Assembly (NCBI GenBank): GCA_021307315.1
Contig: JAJSPD010000011.1
Coordinates: forward strand, 310,001 to 374,000
DNA length: 64,000 nt
Origin: Bisporella sp. PMI_857
Lineage: Eukaryota > Ascomycota > Leotiomycetes > Helotiales > Helotiaceae
Direction of reading: 5' to 3'
Shown here in pieces: positions 31,980 through 44,119 of the stretch (positions are counted from its first letter, which is position 1; every line of letters starts with the position of its first letter). Under the pieces are notes generated by a model. It did not search any database. It had not been told where the DNA came from and saw nothing but the letters and a program-made list of their open reading frames with translations. Both the position numbers and the translations under genes were made by a program.

Positions 31980-34077
31980 AACTAACCTTGAAACTGTGCT
32001 CTCGAAGGCACCGGCGCCGATACCTTAACAGGACTCGAACTCGGCACACGTACATGAAGTCGCGCTAGCAAGCTGTGAAGTGAGAGAATCTGCTGGCCGT
32101 TGCTCAAGGGGGCTTTGGTAACGTCCAAGGATGTGCCGGCTTGATTGCAGGCGGGAACTTCGTCTTCGCGTTGCTAGACTTAATATCAACACCTCCGCAG
32201 TCATCGACGAAGCTATCGTGCTATAACATGCCTGGGATTATTTTATGTGAATCCGACTGCTGTCGCAGAGGAGTACGAGGCTTACAGATCCGCTTAGATC
32301 GCAGTTTCATGATGTACTTGGGCAATCGTAGATAAAGTATAGTGGTGAGGTGTTTTGGTGTGGATGAGATTTGGACGGACAAAGGCCGAGTTTGAGATAC
32401 TTCGTACATGCCGTCGGTGCACGCTTAGGCTTGGCACTGGTACTTTTAAGAATTTGTTAGTATTTTGCATAGGTTTTTGGCATTATAAGCATTGCGATAC
32501 GCCCAGTACTATTTTATTTAGTACAGGCGACTACTAAAGCATCAGTACCTTATATATTCTCTAGCTTGTTGAGGGCTTGCAAAGAACTTTCGGCGTGACG
32601 CACGGACGTAAACGGCTGAAGAAAAATTGAATCATAATTGGTGGTCTTGGGCCGTTTGTGATTCGCTGGCTAAAATGCATTACCGGTCACTCGGGTTCCG
32701 CCGATCATCAGAAATAATAATTGCAGCCTGAGGCTATAATATCTACGTGATGAGGACTCCAAACATCTCCCTCTTCTGTTTTATTATATTCCTAAGGTTT
32801 ACATGTAGCTACGATTGTGGGTGTACGGCCCGAATGTTATTCTGGACGCGGCATCACCCTTAGCTGATCCACCAACCTCTTTCACACGAATCTTCAAATG
32901 GCACTAAGCTTTGGGATAACTGCTCCTCGATGCGGTATCACCGATGCATCCACCTCGGTTTAGCCCTGGCCCAGCTGATCCTGATCCCCTCTGAACTATG
33001 CCGCTGACGTGATTCCGCCTTGCAAGGATTTCCACGAATCTCACAATGTCACTGGCCCTTGAACTCGGCCATGCGATTGATGCGGATGTATCTCCACCTC
33101 TCTTTGAAGTCTATGAGCCTCCACCTCTTGCAGAATAATCTTCCAGTGACACCAGACATTGTCGTAACTCCTCCCTGACGCGGCTGCTGTGAAATGCGCA
33201 CCATCCAGCAGACTTGCCACCGGCAAACCTCCTTTTTGTAGCCCAGCTAGTGCAGCCCCTTCAAAACGCAACCACATGGCCGCATGAATCTCATGATGAT
33301 CAGCTAGCTAACAGTTACCCCAACCATTTGCTGTAGTTATCTAACTAGCCGCTGAGTGGAACCAGTACTAACCCCTCCCTAATGTAATATCACAACTGCA
33401 TCTGCACTGGAACTAAGCTCGCCGACAGAGCACCTTAGCCCCTTCCAGGTAAAGGAACAACTATAAGATGAGAAAAGAAGCACGCAGGTACAAAAGTTCC
33501 AAATCAACAAAGGGGTAAACAAACATTGAAATTCGTAGCATAAAAATCGCCCCCGTGGACGTCAATGAGACGTTCTGGAATGATGAGGCTGAGACCATTC
33601 TCACGTGTGGGATCTGCGCTTGGAGACAAGGAAAGTGTAACCGGGCCTTGAGGGAACCAAGGCGAGCCCCATTGGGTACTAAAATGGCATGTCACCTGCT
33701 CTCACCCGCTTCCCATCCTCGCCTCAGCCTTTAGCTCACCCAGCATTGCCGATAAAGCAGCCCTGCTCGCCTTGCCGAACAGAAACATCGGTCATAAGGT
33801 TTCAGAAATGTAGCTCTTTGAGATCCCTACATAGTCTTACGCCCAATCCAAATCCTCCTAGCACCATAAAAAAAAACACGTGCAGAAGTTGCAGAACAAA
33901 CTATGCGCTTTCTACAACGGTCGCAAAATTTTCGAGCTGGGAGTGTGAAGAAAGTTGCGTCAAGAGCACTATCCTCAAGATCACCAGTTGTATGGTAAGG
34001 AGAGGTCAGTTTCCGGCGTGTGTAGTAGTAGCGCTGGTAGTAACGGTGAGGTACATAATGGCAAGGATTCTCAAGCC
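31980..34077. other. Gene-poor stretch of about 2.1 kb
   Basis: Only short, motif-free frames (32221-32409 minus, 33041-33277 minus, 33689-34090 plus). No repeat shared with the rest of the window was seen. Confidence 0.4.
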
Positions 34078-34320
34078 TGTTAGGATTTGAGATCCAGGTA
34101 GCTGAGGGTTCCAATACACGTACCCCTGGGGTAAGTTAATAGTTCTGACTAAGCGCAACGCGTACTCCACCAAGCCCTAAAACACAGCGTGACCAGCTTT
34201 AAAGCACAGCGTGACCAGCTCTAGAACATACTGCGGCCAGCCTGTAAGTACAGCGCAACTGGGAACCAATTGAGAAGGCTGTATATTACGTGAACAGAGA
34301 TCTACGAAAGAAGACCTCAC
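34078..34320 (+). mobile_element. LTR, family H, probably truncated
   Basis: TGTTAGGATTTGAGATCCAG and TAAGCGCAACGCGTAC match 10633-10735. An internal unit ACAGCGTGACCAGCT is repeated near 34185-34225. It abuts a LINE fragment. Confidence 0.55.
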
Positions 34321-34322
34321 GA

Positions 34323-34617
34323 TATCTCTATTCTATAATACCGACGTTGAAGTAGAGGGCACTTGAAGCGGTAGTTGTGTGGAGGAAAGACAGCATGGAA
34401 GGCGCCGGCTTAACGCGTCAGTCGAGTCGGGAAAGCGTCCAAACGACGAGGGAACTAGAATGGAGCTTGAGAAGATCCAGAGCGGTGTTAAGCGATGCAA
34501 AAGACACAATCGAAGTAATAGAAGAAGCTTCTGCGGTAGTGCAAATAAAACGAACCGTGACCAGCTCGCATTCCAAAGAGTAAACGGTGGCGACAAAAGT
34601 TAAAGCTCTTGCCGCGA
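34323..34617 (+). pseudogene. Tad-type LINE ORF1 fragment
   Basis: Copy of 16468-16790. The frame at 34377 gives TRQSSRESVQTTRELEWSLR then SAVVQIKRTVTSSHSKE before a stop. The remainder of the element is absent. Confidence 0.6.
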
Positions 34618-35062
34618 AAACATAAGAGCTATGTCTGCGGCAGCCATCTCCTGGAGGAAGTGACGACGGGCTAGGCGGGCAAAAGCGATGCGAGAAGGTC
34701 GCGTTGGAGGAGAGAGAGCGTGCTGCATCCGCAGTTCCTCATATGGAGCTTTATATCGATATTCCAGGTTATAGGGTGGAACAATGGCTGCGAAGAATAA
34801 CTCGATGTCGTCTTTGAGTGGGCTTGAGACCGCGCCGACGAGAGTTGCTCTGCGTATCTCTCGGTACGGCCGCTGTTGGTCTTGGCAGTGTTCGTAACTC
34901 CAACAGCCCGCCATACTCCGCGGAGTAACACATAAAGTGGTTGCGGCTTCGGCACATATTGCAGTTCCCTCCTCTAATCGCAACTGCGCCACTACCTCGT
35001 GCCCCTTCCACGCTGCCTCATATAGCGTCGTCTAAAGAATTCTCTATATTCTCTAGAGCATC
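34618..35062. other. Unassigned stretch
   Basis: A minus frame 34600-34992 (130 codons, with PYREIRRATLVGAVSSPLKD and IELFFAAIVPPYNLEYRY) may be a host gene remnant. Family not recognised. Confidence 0.3.
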
Positions 35063-36155
35063 TCACATTGGCGTCGGATGATACGCCTTGTAGACCTGTA
35101 AAGCTCCCTCGACACTCTGGATCAGGCCGAAGAAGATCGTCAAGAGGAGAACCAGGATGGCAACCCAGAACGTATACCACTGGACTCCATTTCTTCTGTC
35201 GCACCACCACTGTTTGAGTGTAGCAGGACGGGACTGATCGAACACCTGCTTTAGGATGACCAGTCTATCGTGCCAGAATTTGAAGTTCTTGATTTGCCGT
35301 TTCTGTGCTCGCAGTTGGCCGCATTTGATCACCTTGCCATCGAGTTGAACAGAGTCTGGGAGCCTTGCGAACCACTGCTCCGTGTCCTTATCCGAACTTG
35401 GAAATAGCAGAGCGAGAGTATTGAGTGTTTCTTGGATGAGACCATCGGGAAAGATTTGACTGCCAAAGGTCAGCTGCATATATCAGTATGACAGAGGTAG
35501 GGAGAGAGCACCTCTGCTGACACTTCAGAAATGATGCATGATGGAAAATGGCGACTTTCTTGTCGTCGTCGCCAACCATGCATAAATGATCAGCCAAGTT
35601 GTCCGTCCACACAATCTCGATCCCGGCGATCCGGCCAAGGTTGCGCGCAGTGAAAACCTTCTCCAGTTTGATGTTGTCGTGGGCAATCATTTGAGGATAG
35701 TTGAAGTAGCTATGCACAAAGTCCCTCAGCGAGCCTTCTCTCCAAACCAATTGGCGTCGTCCTGAAAACCCAAGCTGGAGGACTCCAATGTCCATCATGA
35801 GAAGGAGGCGTGCAGCAAGATTGACCGAGCCATCCAGCAACTCCTCTTCATTTGCAGATTTCCGTGTGGTGAGCTTTGAACGAAGGATCTGCTTGGCAAC
35901 ATCTTTGGTGGAGAGTTCTTTGAGGTGATGTGTAATCTCTATGATGTCTTGGTGAGTCCTTGCTGAGATATGCCGGCCGCGGTTGTGCAAGGCTTGGATG
36001 CATTGCTTCGTGTAGTAAACAAAGTAAGCGTTCCAATCGAAGTTATCATGTTGGAGTTGCAACAGTGGCTTCCGATACCAGAACTGATTAATGATCTTGT
36101 CTCTGGTCTGATCTGTAATCGGAGTCTGATAGAAGGGATCGTTGAGAGCCGTCAT
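35063..36155 (-). CDS. Fungal protein with C-terminal membrane segment
   Basis: Exon 1 36155-35512, intron 35460-35511 (GTGCTC..GCTGAC..GGCAG, 52 bp), exon 2 35459-35063; 346 residues in frame. ATG at 36155 (MTALNDPF) is chosen; the open frame extends upstream only to a TTG. The N-terminal two thirds are soluble (ARLLLMMDIG, RDFVHSYF, TARNLGRIAGIEIVWTDNLADHL, a pattern seen in many ascomycete genomes). The C-terminus has RLVILKQVFDQS and WWCDRRNGVQWYTFWVAI, then one hydrophobic segment (WVAILVLLLTIFFGLIQSV) and a 15-residue tail. Likely tail-anchored. Function unknown; no lesion seen. Confidence 0.82.
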
Positions 36156-36862
36156 GGCGGAACGGGGTTGGTGCACCAGGTAAATAAAATGGGTGTTCCG
36201 CGAACTCAATCTCGACAGCCTAAATCGCGCCGTCCAGGTACATATAAAAAAATTACTCTCAGTAATTCTCTTGACGCACCAGGCTTTGTGGTCATAGGTC
36301 GAACTGATCGGGCAGAAACCTCAAACGTAACCCAACACAGCCTCCACAACGGGGTGGCTTAGGCTCAAGCACTGCCAGCCGCCCGGTATTATTACATCGC
36401 TAGTCAACTAGTGCGCATAGTGCATGCCGCCCTACTTCAAGCTTGCCATTGATTTGGCATTTCCTTAGGCTGTTTTCCATTTGGCTGTTTCCATAGTCTA
36501 GATTGACAAATAATCATTGAACACGGAAGTCCCACCCTGGACAGCAGCTGCAGGCGAGCTTTTAGCGATCTGAAACTGCTGCTGCTCTCTCCACCAAGAA
36601 ACTATCACCGGTTGTACAAAATGCTTTATAGAAATTTTGGTGTTTTAGCAGGCTCGGATCCAGTTACGACTGCGCCTTATTACAAGTAGTGGATGCGTCC
36701 AACGAGCGGAGTCAAGACCCCAACCGCTTAGCCGCACTATAATGCTCCGTAATCCATCTCCTTTCACCTGCTCAAGCTTCTGTCCGTCTCATCTGTCGCC
36801 TCTATTGCGTGGACTGACCCATAATATTACCCACTGCTCTACACTTTCCTAAGTCAGATGCC
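36156..36862. other. Divergent intergenic region
   Basis: About 700 bp between two genes transcribed away from each other, so it should hold both promoters. No site identified. Confidence 0.4.
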
Positions 36863-38546
36863 ATGAGTGGGCTTCTTTCTAACGTCCTGGCGAATCGTAG
36901 CCGGTACTCAGTACGTTATCCTCATTCGGCTTCCTCTATCGGCCCTAAAATCGGAGTCATACACGGCAAAGACTGCTGGTGGGAAGCTGTTGGGCCAGCT
37001 CTCGACGATTTCAATCAACTTGTACCAGATATCAAGACACAATTGGAGAGCTACTGTGAACCTGTGTCCGGATCCGTCTGGGTAACTTTTTCAGTCTACA
37101 TGATTGGAAAAGAAGAGCAGACTGCCGCTCCCACTATCATGTTTTTCTGTGACGAGTCTGACTCTCGCAAGGACGCGATGAATGCTATTAAAAAAAGCGG
37201 TATTCTGAAACGATACCCTGGCTTCAAGACAGGAAACCGTGCACTTCCTCCAGATGTAGTCAATCTAATCCAACCAGCTACGGACCGGAGAATAACCCAA
37301 CAAACCCACCTTGAAGGGTGCCCTGTAGAGGTATTTTACGATGTATCAAAGCCTATTCGGGCGTTCGGTATGGTTATCTACATCAAGCATGACGACGGAA
37401 GCTCCACATCGACACTTATTGCAACTGCAAATGTCCTTCGACATGGCGAGCAACTGCTTTACCAATCGGTCTCGCATGCATTCACGAAAAGCACACCCTC
37501 CACTAAAGCGAGCATGGAGGACTGTGGTAGCGATTACGAGATAGCCAGCGATACGGATGATGAGCTTGATGATACCGATATAACATCTAGGGGTAGCCTT
37601 AGTCCAGTCACCATTTTCGAATACGCCTTATCTAATGGGGATATCGCGGACGATAACTCGGTGCGCAGCTATTCTTCAGATACATCGGCCCAGAGCAACA
37701 TGCGTTTACGTGCTCCACAACTGCGTCTAGATTTTGACGATTTACAGGACGTGAACGAGCGGCTCCTCTCAAGCCAGCAACCGAAGCGAACACTGAGCTC
37801 CAGTTCGGTGCCGCCTCCAATGCCTCGACTCGAGAACCTCGCGGCTTTGGGCTCCTTGGTTGTGTCTTCCGTAGACAAGGACTGGGCTCTGGTTGCTATT
37901 ACAAACGAAGATGTCCTAGCCTATCTCGTTGCTCTTGACGCCAGTGGCGAGGATGCCGGTCCGAAGCGGGTAGCGGCCAGTCCCCGCGCAGCTCGAATCG
38001 CTACTCACACTTCCACCAGCGGCTACGTAACCGGAACACTATCAGAGACACCTCTATACACTCGGCTGCCCAACAGTATGTCTTTCCAGGAAGTCTACAA
38101 GGTCCAGCTCGATACCCTTCTCGCCAATGGCGACTGCGGATCTGGGATCGTCGATGTGAAGACTGGTGATCTCTATGGCCATATTGTCGCAGGCTGCAAA
38201 ACCACCGGAATAGCCTACATTATGGCCGCTCATCACGTTTTTAGAGACATGGAAGAAAGTATTGGCGGGCCACTCCAGCTTCCATCCCCATCGACAGATG
38301 AAGAAACCAGAGCACCGAAAAGACGAGCTAGCCGACCAAAGGTTAAATACGGCTGCAGGACTTGTAAGGTTGGTGTTCTTGCTAGTCACGTTTGCTGTAT
38401 TTTCCACGCTGATACTAATTGTATAGACAAGGAGGGTGAGATGTGACGAAACCAAACCTCAATGCCTGCGATGCTTGAAGTTCGGACGGCCCTGTGATGG
38501 CTATCCCAGAACTACATCCCGCGAAGCTTCCGTATTCCCTATTTAG
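36863..38546 (+). CDS. GDCGSG peptidase-like domain joined to a Zn2Cys6 finger
   Basis: Exon 1 36863-38368 (502 codons), intron 38369-38426 (GTTGGT..TACTAAT..TATAG, 58 bp), exon 2 38427-38546 ending at TAG. The first about 450 residues resemble ascomycete proteins with a trypsin-like fold: the motif GDCGSGIVDVKTGDLYGHI (about 423) has Cys where trypsins have the nucleophilic Ser. An acidic, Ser-rich region (about 215-300) precedes it. After a basic linker (KRRASRPKVKYG) comes a complete Zn(II)2Cys6 finger, CRTCK plus, after the intron, TRRVRCDETKPQCLRCLKF and GRPC (C-x2-C-x6-C-x6-C-x2-C-x6-C). The same frame continues past the TAG into 38568-40760. A domain fusion, or two adjoining genes read as one, are both possible. 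Confidence 0.7.
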
Positions 38547-38567
38547 CCTCGAATAATCTCGGCGGCC

Positions 38568-40760
38568 GTGAATTCATATTCACCTAGCATTTCCATTCAT
38601 TCTAATGAGGACGGCTTTCAATACTTCAAATTATTCAGCGAGAGATTAGCTTTTGACCTCTCAGGATTTTTTGAGACAGACTTCTGGACTCGGATCGTTC
38701 TGCAAGCAAGTCATCATGCCATTCCTATCCGTTATGCAGTCGTTGCACTGAGAGCCCTTCACAAAAGCCTGGAGTTTGCTCCGAGACCTAATCTAAAGGT
38801 CAACGTTATTCAGACTGTTGAAAAAAGGCATTATAGCTCTGCCTTTGAATATTATTACAAATCTGTCCTGGCGTTAAACGCATATCTATCAACCCCAGCG
38901 CCACAGCAACGAATTGCTCTGATCTGCTGTTTGTTATATATCTGCTATAAGCAATTTATAGGCAGCATCTCAAACTCGGTAGAGCAAACGTACGTAGGCC
39001 TAAAAATTTTGAAGAGCTATTATGTTGGCAAACCCGGCTCGCGGCCCTGGATTCCTCCTAAAGCCTTACCAGAGAAGAAGCGAAAAAAAACCGTAGAGAT
39101 GACTAGAGGCCTACAGAGCAGGCCCAACTGTGACTATGTCTCGAAAGAAAAAGTCATGATCGATTACATGGAGGAATATCTTGAAGAGCAAAATCAAGAC
39201 GCGGCCAGAATCCAGCGGTTTGACCGAGAGAAAGAACTCAGTGTTTATGTCCCCAATCGAAAGAATAATTGGGGCACAGACAACAGTCTTTATGCGGGTC
39301 AACAACAAAGAGCAACATCCGTCCAATCGGAGCCGCAATCACAAGATTCGTCTACCACGCTATACCAGCAAATACATTCAACTCCTGAATCTCTAGCATC
39401 TAGTACAGATTATCGCCACAACTCATATCTCTCTACGAGAAATACTTCAGCAGTCGTGGCATCTCATTCTACTAATTCTACAGTGTCTACCTTTACGATC
39501 AATACTCCACTATCAGCATCCACCACGTTATCACCAGGTCGAGCAAAACTATCAAGCATAAAACGAAAATGTTCAATAAGCTCCGAAACAGAAATTCCGC
39601 CTACGCCTACTGCGCTTTACAATAACAATACTATCGAAGAAGCGGTTATTCAAACATTTGTTCGTATAGACGGACAAGGAATGTTCTTTGGAATGGTACC
39701 TGGTATTCCGTCATTAATATGGTATGTGGTAGCCGCTTTTCATCCATGAAAATACCTCATTTATGATTTATATATGCATGCGTAACATGGAGAGCAATAC
39801 ACTAATTTGGCTTGGCAGGGACGTCCACAAAGTTCATCACATTCCTATCCAAACCCCATTCCCGAATTTCGCAGCCGCTTACTATTGTTGGGACTTCCTC
39901 ATGGACCGTTGTCTTCAATTCTATCGCCGCACCCTCTTCAACCGTGCCTACGCTCCCGCCGCTGCCGACCCCGAGGATGTTATTAGAAAGCAATACGCTT
40001 TTTATAAACACCAACTCAATGAATTCGCGGATGCTTACAAGCCTTTTCTTCAAAGTGCTATTTCTTTAACCGGCGAAGTAATCTATCCCGCAGCACTTAT
40101 CCAAGATATGTATCATAAAAGTACCGTCATCACTTTATCAGCCGTTCTCAACACTAGCGAGATGGTCTACGATGCCTACTTGGCTGATTCCAGTCAATCG
40201 TCGCTGCAGCAAGTAAACTTATCTCGGCTGCATCGAATCCTAGCGCTAGGAATATCAAGCAGCCTCCACGCTACGCTTTCGAAGCTAGCATTATCCCCCC
40301 GCTGCATGTCGTCGCGACGAAATGCAGGCATCCACATGTTCGCCGTGAGGCTGTAGCCTTGCTTTTTGCGAGCCCGAGGCAGGAAGGCATATGGGATGGC
40401 GTTCTGACAGCTAGGATTGGGGAGTGGATCATGAGGTGTGAGGAGGACGGACTTGCCGTTCCACCGCTTTTGTCAAATACTTCTCGGAGTTCATCTCCAG
40501 AAAGGGCTGGCCTCAACTACCCCAGTCCGTTGTCGATTGATGAAAGTCTTGACGATCACCAGAACAATGCTTCACATTTCGGAAATAGCCATCCTCACAA
40601 CAACGAATTACAGAGCTGGACTGTCCCGAAAGAGAAGCGCGTCCAACTTACGATCATGGAGTTTCGCATCCCGGAACGACACATCAGGGTGAAGTGCCAA
40701 AAAGCGCTTGTGGGACGTGATGGTAAGAGGGATCTGCGAGAGACGGTCATCGCGTGGTGA
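38568..40760 (+). pseudogene. C-terminal part of the Zn2Cys6 transcription factor, broken
   Basis: In frame with the zinc finger except for TAG at 38544. It reads SIHSNEDGFQYFKLF, SHHAIPIRYAVVALRALHKS, then a Ser/Thr-rich region, intron 39722-39818 (GTATGT..CACTAAT..GGCAG), AYYCWDFLMDRCLQFYRRT, AYKPFLQSAISLTGE, ALIQDMYHKSTVITLS, a one-base deletion near 40187, then FEASIIPPLHVVATKC, REAVALLFASPRQEG and IWDGVL, ending at 40760. This is the layout of fungal Zn2Cys6 regulators without an obvious Fungal_trans motif. Lengths fit exactly one missing base. Two lesions suggest loss of function, unless they are sequence errors. Confidence 0.75.
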
Positions 40761-41445
40761 CCGGAAATTTCCTCGCCATCATATCCAATGCACAATATCT
40801 TTCATGAATGAACATCTCATTTTTGAGGTTAGCACAATTGCTCTAGCCCAGAGAGTGTCCCAGAACAGTATCCCTAGCATGGGCTGTGGGCCAGCCAGAA
40901 TATTGTGCCAGGGCAACTGTGCTAACCATGGCGGACGATGGGCTCCCACCTCCATGTGGTTCCGCTAGGAACTCTCAGAGAAACAGTTCAGCTGTCTCTG
41001 AGTGCCAGGAGGAGCTCAGCAACACGATTACCCTCCTGTCAATATCGCGTCGACGCTTCGAAAACCAACCTCCGAGCCTCACAGACACCAACATTACAGC
41101 CCCAGTATTTGGAAGGGAAGGATGCCCCCTACCGTACGTGCGCCCACAATGGGAAATGGACTTGGTCACTCCATTTCCTACCTGACAACGGTTTACGGCT
41201 TCCAAGGTTGCTGAGTACATGGTGGAGAGGCGGGGCGGATGGGAAGGACATAGTCGAGACAACAACAACACTACAGTCCGACCTGGATATTTCGGAACTC
41301 TGGGTTCCATGCCTATATTCCGATATATAGAAGTTTCCGATGTAAAGAGGTATTATGTAAGCAACAATATATTGATTCGTAGAAGCTATCCTCGGTAGTA
41401 AATACACCAAAATTGTTTGCAGTTCGACAAATTAAATGATTAAAA
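40761..41445. other. Unassigned stretch with short inverted repeat
   Basis: GTTAGCACAATTGC near 40831 and GGGCAACTGTGCTAAC near 40912-40926 form a short inverted pair, possibly MITE ends. Overlapping frames without motif follow to 41330. Confidence 0.3.
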
Positions 41446-42017
41446 TGTAACAGTCAGGATTCGGCAAACCAGTTCAAAATTCCGGATATGGAATAAATGC
41501 CCCTACGGAAATAAAGTTTCAGTTGCAGCACTTTCAGGGCTGCAAACGGAATAACTAGCCTATGGCCAACTACAGGCTTCTAGCGAAAGCGTACGACCTA
41601 GACTGTCACGGGCTTCAGCTGCAGTACTTCAGGGCTGCAGTCAGGGCTGCAAACGGAACAACCAGCCTATGGCCAGCTATAGGCTTGCAGCTACAGGCTT
41701 GCAGCTACAACAAGTATGATCTAGACTGTTGTAGGCTTCAGCTGTTGAGATTCAGCTGTTAAAGTACTTTCGGAAATATTTAAATCACAAGCTTGGTGGC
41801 TGTGAAAGAAGAATACAACCAGTCGAGGGGCAAAGGACATAAATGGCGGCCAGAACTCCTTGGAGGAGGGCAAGCTCGGGTCTCTCATAAATTCAAAGAC
41901 CTACATCTCATATCAATACAATACTATTACACTTGCATTGCTCACCACATGCTTTTATAACATACGTGTCCCCACGTGCTATATTGCAATCCCTCCTGCT
42001 GCCCTCTATTTGTTACA
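41446..42017 (-). mobile_element. LTR-like element, family D
   Basis: TGTAACAGTCAGGATTCGGC to CCCTCTATTTGTTACA, the reverse of the copy at 17118-17601 (572 bp, longer through internal repeats of TATGGCCAGCTATAGGCTTG type). No target duplication. Confidence 0.7.
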
Positions 42018-42284
42018 CGCACCAAAAAAGGCAATAGTTACTGTCACGGCCCTGGCCCTGTCTCGCTTAGAGCTTGGCCCCTGACACCACAGGGCTCGCT
42101 TACACTGGCCCCTGGCCAGCCTCCTGTATATAAAGCACTGCCTTCCTCCCCTTCTTCTGTCCGTAGCTTGTTCTCTTAGCATCACGGAGAGTACTCAGTA
42201 GTGCAGTGAACAGCTAATTGATGGTTGACAATCCCAAATAGCGAAGTGATATTATTGTATGTATACACGCTTGAGGAACAGATA

Positions 42285-44119
42285 AGTCCCCCCCCCCGGA
42301 AGTCGGCACCCCCCTGTAGTCGTCACCTCGCTTAATTCTTAACCACCCCCTTTGACCATGAATAACTTTTCTATTCTCTAATAGTTATATGAGATAATGT
42401 AGAGCTAAGTTCTATAGCCATATTTGATCCTTCATTCTCAATTTGGCGATCTCCAGCTGCCGTTTGCGCTTTTTTTATTTGCTGGATATCTACAAACTTA
42501 GAATTAGAACTAGCTACTACTTTCCTACGTTTTCTAGGTTGCAATTGAACTACACGCTGCTCTAATTGCTTAATTTTCTTTTCTTGCTCTGCAATTACTT
42601 ATTCTTTTTGCTTAATTTCTTTAAATATTTTCCTAAAAAGTACTTTCGTTGTTAGCGCAGAAGTGTTTTTTAATTGCGAAACTTCGTACGCAATATCTCG
42701 GATGTCTTGACCTTTTTGAGGAGTTGTAATATCTAATTGAGCTTTATTTGCAATCCAATTAGGCATATCTTTATTTGCAACTCGGTTTTGCGGTACTGAA
42801 TTGGAGTTATTGCTGTTTTCTAAAAGCAATCGGCTCATAAGAGGCTTGGCGCGATTAATCGGCCACAATCCAGTTGCTTTCCAACCGGCTTTTATATTAT
42901 AGCTTGTTAAACTGTCTTTTTTTGCTCTTTGATAGCATGTAAAGAAATTCCGCTTTCCAAGAGGTGAAAAATCGGTTAATAGGCTATAAAATCCTACATA
43001 TTTGCGGTAAGCGGCTTTAAGAGGAGAAAAAACCGATAAATCCAAAGGTTGTAGCACATGTGAAGTGTGAGGAGGTAAAAATAGTAGCTGAATATTGTTT
43101 GAAAAGCACTTCCACATAAATTCAACTGTTTCGTGACTCCCGTGGCTGTCTAAAATAAGCAATCGAAGCTCAGATAAGTCGCGTGGTTTAGATTGAGGTA
43201 TATATACCTTATTTAACTATTCAAGTGCTGTATCGTTTGTAGTCCACCCGTTTTTTGTTGCAGTAAATTTCCAATTTTTGAAGATATTCAAATCGCTCCC
43301 AAACTATTGTTGTTGTACTGATTTTCCTTTGAAAATGACTAAAGGATTAAAAGCATTCCTGGTTGCCGAAATACACTCAATAAACGAGGTCCAAGCTTTA
43401 GAACCGGGTGTTTTCTTCTGAATAAAGCGTCTTTTTTTGCTTTCTAGAACTAGCTTATTATCACTAAGTCTTTCTATAATACTAGCTTCGTTTATATTCC
43501 AACGATTTTCCGGTTTTATAGCCTGAATGCAAAAAATAGCCAGTTTTTGGAACTACTTTGAAATAATTTCGGTCGTAGTACTATTTACACGTGCAGAATC
43601 AATATAGAAGTGCTTTTTAGTCTGTAGAATAGGATTACGACGTTTGAAGCTATTTATCCAACGTTTTCCTAGTGGTTTTTCATCTTTACGAGCATAAAGA
43701 ATCCGGCCGGCTAGCTGTTTAATTTGCACGTGTGTAAGTGCAAAGCTTAGAGCTTCTTGAGTAAGAATCCAATCCGTAAAACGTTTTTCTTGATTAGGGG
43801 AAAGCTTTTGCTCATGCGCATAAGCTTCTAATCTCGAGGTGCGGCCATTTAATCGATCTCGAAGTGTCTTTCGTGGTATACCGTAAGTTTTGGAAGCTTT
43901 TACTTGGGTCATGCCTTTTTCAATAGCAAATAATGCTAATTGCAAATCGCTTTCCGTGTATTTGGGCTTTATCATGAGATCCAAAAGACTGCCAAATTTG
44001 AGATAATTCTACCAAAAGATGAAAAAGTTATTTAGATTTAATAAGGTGGGTATTCAAATTGTGGTGTGCTAAGCGAGGTGACGACTACAGGGGGGTGCCG
44101 ACTTCCGGGGGGGGGGACT
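42285..44119 (-). mobile_element. Fot1/pogo-type DNA transposon, 1.84 kb
   Basis: Identical 50-bp inverted ends AGTCCCCCCCCCCGGAAGTC..CTCGCTTA, with TA on both flanks (42283-42284, 44120-44121). Full length, with an inactivated transposase inside (42599-43984). The identical ends suggest fairly recent insertion despite the internal lesions. Confidence 0.92.
42599..43984 (-). pseudogene. Fot1/pogo transposase, inactivated
   Basis: N-terminal HTH (ALFAIEKGMTQVKASKTYGI, PRKTLRDRLNG) and CENP-B/Tc5-type HTH (LAGRILYARK, GKRWINSFKRRNP), then the DDE_1 core: KTPGSKAWTSFIECISA, LLILDSHGSH (second Asp) and LQPLDLSVFSPLKAAYRKY (third Asp). The usual first catalytic Asp (MDEA type) reads INEA. At least three stops interrupt the frame: after IISK at about 43553, after FKGKSVQQQ, and after NDTALE; the last two fit Trp to TAG. 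These changes match C-to-T at CpA. An ordinary DDE transposase otherwise. Confidence 0.85.

Noticed and set aside
32020..32060. tRNA-like GTTCGAGTCCTGTT on the minus strand
   Set aside because: The flanking bases do not pair as a T-stem, and no acceptor, D or anticodon stem can be drawn.
39111..39396. Alternative frames over the Ser/Thr-rich part of the Zn2Cys6 factor
   Set aside because: Shadows of the main frame without motif.
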